DNA from: an uncultured Collinsella sp. | GTDB taxonomy: Bacteria > Actinomycetota > Coriobacteriia > Coriobacteriales > Coriobacteriaceae | Assembly: GCA_958450865.1 (NCBI GenBank) | Contig: CAUDNY010000007.1 | Location: 70,673 to 134,672, forward strand | Direction: 5' to 3' | DNA length: 64,000 bases | Shown: piece by piece, positions 61,751-64,000 of the stretch | Layout: the number at the start of each line of letters is the position of its first letter | Position numbering within the stretch: the first letter of the stretch is position 1 | Translations under genes and position numbers: made by a program | The notes under the pieces: model-generated | What the model saw: the letters and a program-made list of their open reading frames with translations, nothing else | Database searches by the model: none | What the model was told of the DNA's origin: nothing

Positions 61751-61861
61751 GCTGAGCTCCCGTGCAAAGTGATTGTTTCGGTAGGCGTTATTGTCCACCA
61801 GCATGGGCGGTTTTGGCATGGGGTTTGGCGTTGAATTTGGCGGGTGCGGACGAGTAGCTGG

Positions 61862-62608
61862 TTAGTCTCGCGCGTCGTTGATGGCGGTTATCGTCAACCT
61901 GGTTCCGTCGACCGTAAACGATATGTCAAGCCCAGCGTAAGCCAAATGGTAAACGCGGTTTGGCTCGTGTTTGCTACCCGCACGGCGCGGATCTTGGCGA
62001 AGGACCTCGACCAAGCCGGGGAGCTTTGCAGGCGGGACCGTATCTTTCAGCGCTTGTGGGAACTCAACATCGAGCTCTTGCCACGGCGCGTCCTCAATCC
62101 AGCCGCCCGTCGCATCCGGGTGACAGTCGGCAAATGGAATGTAGGGCTTGATGTCGTAGATGGGCGTGCCGTCGCGCAGGTCGGCCCCCAGTATATGGAT
62201 GATCGGGCCATCATCGGTGAGCTCAACACGGCTGAGCTTGACGCAGGTGAGCCCGATGGGATTAGGGCGAAACGGACTGCGTGTGGCAAACACGCCCACA
62301 CGCTCGGCTCCACCCAGACGCGGCGGGCGCACGGTTTTCGACCATTTTGCGTTGGTGCCGGACCTGTCCTGCGTTTTGGCATCGGCGGCTATGTCCTTAG
62401 CCGTGCCGCCGGGCGTTCCGTTTTCGAAGCACCACAGCAGCCATAGGTGAGAGAAGGAGTCCAGACCCTCAACTGCAGCGTTGGAGGCAAATTCCGGCTC
62501 AAAGACGATGCGTCCCTGCAGATGGGGCGCCAAAAAGCTGTTGCGTGGGATGCCGAACTTCTGCGGCAGGTCGGTATGTATGTGTGCAATAGGTTCCATG
62601 CCGGTCAT
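61862..62608 (-). CDS. trmO: tRNA (N6-threonylcarbamoyladenosine-37 N6)-methyltransferase TrmO/TsaA
   Basis: 248 residues of the TsaA/TrmO (UPF0066) family, which methylates t6A37 to m6t6A in tRNA-Thr. FGIPRNSFLA, GRIVFEPEF, FSHLWLLWCF, and the SAM-contact ATRSPFRPNPIGLT segment are diagnostic. The C-terminal ~60 residues include a LEVLRQDPR motif seen in longer members. ATG 62608 and ATG 62599 are both possible; neither has a good ribosome site. Confidence 0.93.
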   Translation of the reverse strand: MTGMEPIAHIHTDLPQKFGIPRNSFLAPHLQGRIVFEPEFASNAAVEGLDSFSHLWLLWCFENGTPGGTAKDIAADAKTQDRSGTNAKWSKTVRPPRLGGAERVGVFATRSPFRPNPIGLTCVKLSRVELTDDGPIIHILGADLRDGTPIYDIKPYIPFADCHPDATGGWIEDAPWQELDVEFPQALKDTVPPAKLPGLVEVLRQDPRRAGSKHEPNRVYHLAYAGLDISFTVDGTRLTITAINDARD

Positions 62609-62739
62609 TGTACGGCATGGAGGCGTGGGGTGTTGCGCGCAATTCTTCGCCGCGGTCCCCGTCGCGCAACCAACGGTTGCTTGGAAGGGTGCCGGCCGCC
62701 GCGTATGCTTAAAGCAACAAACAGCAGAAAGGAGCCGTC

Positions 62740-63567
62740 ATGGCCTTTGCAGAAAAGCTCATCGCCATCCGCCGCGACAACAATCTCACCCAAGAGCAAC
62801 TCGCCGCCAAGCTCTTCGTCACACGCCAAGCCGTCAGCCGTTGGGAACGCGGCGAAGTCACGCCGGGCATCGACATGATGAAGCTCATTGCCGCCATAAC
62901 CGGAGAACCGCTGTCCCACCTGCTCGAAATGCCCGAGCACTATTGCCAGAGCTGCGGCATGATACTCACGCCCGACGACTGCGGCACCGATGCTCACGGC
63001 GCAACGACCGATCATTACTGCAAGTGGTGCTACGACCACGGCAAGTACACCTACGAGACCACGATGGAGGCAATGATCGAGGACTGCGCCCCGCGCCTGG
63101 CACAAAACACCGGTATGTCGCTCGACGAAGCCGTCTCGCTCATGGGCGCCGTGCTGCCGCAATTGGAGCGCTGGCGCACCGTGCAGGAAAACGAGGAGCG
63201 CTACGGTGCCGAGGCGCGGGCGCGCTATGGCGACGAGGCCGTCGATGCAGCAAACGAGGCACTGCTGGACATGGACCCCGAGACATGGAACGACATGAAG
63301 GAACTTGAACGCGCTATTCTGGGCCAGCTCTCGATCGCCATGGGCGACGGCGAACCGGATGGAAGCGAGGCGCGCAAGCTTGTCGCAATGCACCGTCGAT
63401 GGATTGGCCTTAACTGGGGACACGAACCCCAAGACGAAGCATACCTGGGCCTCGCCCACGGCTATCTTGCCGACCAGCGCTTTATCGACTACTACGACAA
63501 GCCTTGCGGCACCGGAGCCACGGCGTTTCTGGTCCATGCCATCGAGTCATCAATGGATCGCGCATAG
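62740..63567 (+). CDS. XRE helix-turn-helix / zinc ribbon / TipAS fusion regulator
   Basis: 275 residues in three parts. Residues 1-65 are a Cro/CI-type HTH (LTQEQLAAKLFVTRQAVSRW). Residues ~69-105 form a four-Cys zinc ribbon (CQSCG..CKWCYDHGKY). Residues ~140-270 resemble TipAS, the antibiotic-recognition domain of TipA: YGAEARARYGDEA, then MHRRWIGL, and YLADQRFIDYYDKPCGTGA. TipAS binds thiopeptides covalently and is usually fused to a MerR HTH. Here XRE replaces it. ATG 62740 has AAAGGAG five bases upstream. It may sense a cationic or thiopeptide-like drug; target genes unknown. Confidence 0.85.
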   Translation: MAFAEKLIAIRRDNNLTQEQLAAKLFVTRQAVSRWERGEVTPGIDMMKLIAAITGEPLSHLLEMPEHYCQSCGMILTPDDCGTDAHGATTDHYCKWCYDHGKYTYETTMEAMIEDCAPRLAQNTGMSLDEAVSLMGAVLPQLERWRTVQENEERYGAEARARYGDEAVDAANEALLDMDPETWNDMKELERAILGQLSIAMGDGEPDGSEARKLVAMHRRWIGLNWGHEPQDEAYLGLAHGYLADQRFIDYYDKPCGTGATAFLVHAIESSMDRA

Positions 63568-63619
63568 ACTGCGGCGGCTTTGGGTATCTCAACCGAAACC
63601 TCAACCGATTGGAGACACC

Positions 63620-63865
63620 ATGGCTACTGATCATGAACTCGCGCTCTACGTTATGACTGGCTGCCCGTATTGCATAAAGGTCAAGCGCTTTTTGGCCGAT
63701 AACGACGTGACCATTCCCGAGCGCAATATCTCGACCGATTCCGATGCCGAGCAGACGCTCATCGCCGTCGGCGGAAAGCGCCAGGTTCCCTGCCTGTTCA
63801 TTGACGGCGAGCCACTCTACGAATCGAGCGACATCATCGCATGGGTACAGGAGAACCTGCTCTAG
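63620..63865 (+). CDS. Glutaredoxin-like protein
   Basis: 81 residues of the thioredoxin fold with the active site CPYC near residue 15, the cis-Pro in RQVPCLFIDG and the ESSDIIAWVQ terminal helix. It uses a thiol reductant (glutathione or a mycothiol-like analogue) to reduce disulfides. A second Cys follows the cis-Pro. ATG 63620 has GGAG five bases upstream. The repeat begins almost at the stop codon. Confidence 0.9.
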   Translation: MATDHELALYVMTGCPYCIKVKRFLADNDVTIPERNISTDSDAEQTLIAVGGKRQVPCLFIDGEPLYESSDIIAWVQENLL

Positions 63866-63866
63866 T

Positions 63867-63919
63867 ACTCATTGGGGACGTACTTAAATGAGTAGTCGTT
63901 AAAGAACGTCCCCAACGGC
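63867..63919. repeat. GTCGTTGGGGACG-family palindrome, degenerate copy 3
   Basis: CTCATTGGGGACGTACTTAA and AGAACGTCCCCAACGGCT are the two arms with a few mismatches. It begins two bases after the glutaredoxin stop codon. Confidence 0.75.
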
Positions 63920-63938
63920 TACCCGATGACACGGCGAT

Positions 63939-64000
63939 CCTATTCCTCGATCTCTTTCCAGCACTGAGGATCGGCTTCGTACATATCGCCTGTGTAACCA
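63939..64000 (-). CDS. C-terminal end of an unidentified minus-strand gene
   Basis: The window edge shows an open minus-strand frame reading GYTGDMYEADPQCWKEIEE then TAG (complement of 63939-63941). Only 20 codons are visible, too few to name the protein. The frame was chosen because it ends cleanly just before the repeat and has codon use like the neighbours. Confidence 0.45.

Overview
This 64-kb window is a chromosomal segment of a GC-rich, gene-dense, Gram-positive gut actinobacterium. A Collinsella-like member of the Coriobacteriia fits best. The reasons are high-GC codon use, mostly strong AAGGAG-type ribosome binding sites, LAxTG-type cell-wall sorting signals, a bile salt hydrolase, a thiamine-salvage operon under a TPP riboswitch, and short GGGAC-containing palindromes scattered between genes. 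The taxonomic call is inference; no rRNA or tRNA gene was seen.

Layout. 1-1125: vitamin B6 synthesis (pdxS 3' end, pdxT). 1126-1547: repeat hotspot plus the first copy of a structured RNA-like element. 1548-8394: a winged-helix/RGG protein, MFS exporter, peptide-deformylase-like protein, second copy of the RNA-like element, an XRE-aminotransferase fusion, and a divergent LysR/EamA pair. 8552-13885: Kup potassium transporter, bile salt hydrolase, second deformylase-like protein, NCS2 permease. 14093-17921: two tandemly duplicated sortase-anchored surface proteins. 18129-23415: esterase, uracil/xanthine-type permease, MetE-C-like methyltransferase with its LysR regulator, HAD phosphatase. 23582-25615: TPP riboswitch-thiM-thiamine-binding protein-thiE. 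25717-31289: patatin and two cyclic-di-GMP proteins. 31290-34427: small membrane protein, IS30-type relic, FMN reductase, ArsC-like protein, CobW GTPase. 34523-40912: TrmL, UvrA2-like ATPase, AAA ATPase, TetM-like ribosomal protection protein. 41219-52190: RNA methyltransferases, MATE and EamA transporters, Ung, SDR, VUT transporter, RF3. 52406-54386: YtrA-type GntR regulator with an ABC exporter. 54482-64000: CLC-type channel, LOG protein, K+ channel, BvgS-like hybrid kinase, NimA-like protein, MalY-like lyase, TrmO, an XRE/zinc-ribbon/TipAS regulator, glutaredoxin, and the end of an unidentified gene.

How genes work together. Clear functional units are pdxST, the TPP-controlled thiazole/thiamine salvage operon, the GntR-ABC operon (translationally coupled), the LysR + MetE-like sulfur-amino-acid pair, and two LysR/EamA divergent pairs. 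Two adjacent GGDEF/PAS proteins form a c-di-GMP synthesis and hydrolysis module. Several regulators are fused to unusual partners: XRE + aminotransferase, MarR-like helix + RGG tail, and XRE + zinc ribbon + TipAS.

The strongest candidate for something undescribed is the pair of structured elements at 1404-1544 and 4680-4816. Their stems differ in sequence but keep pairing, while their loops and linkers are conserved.
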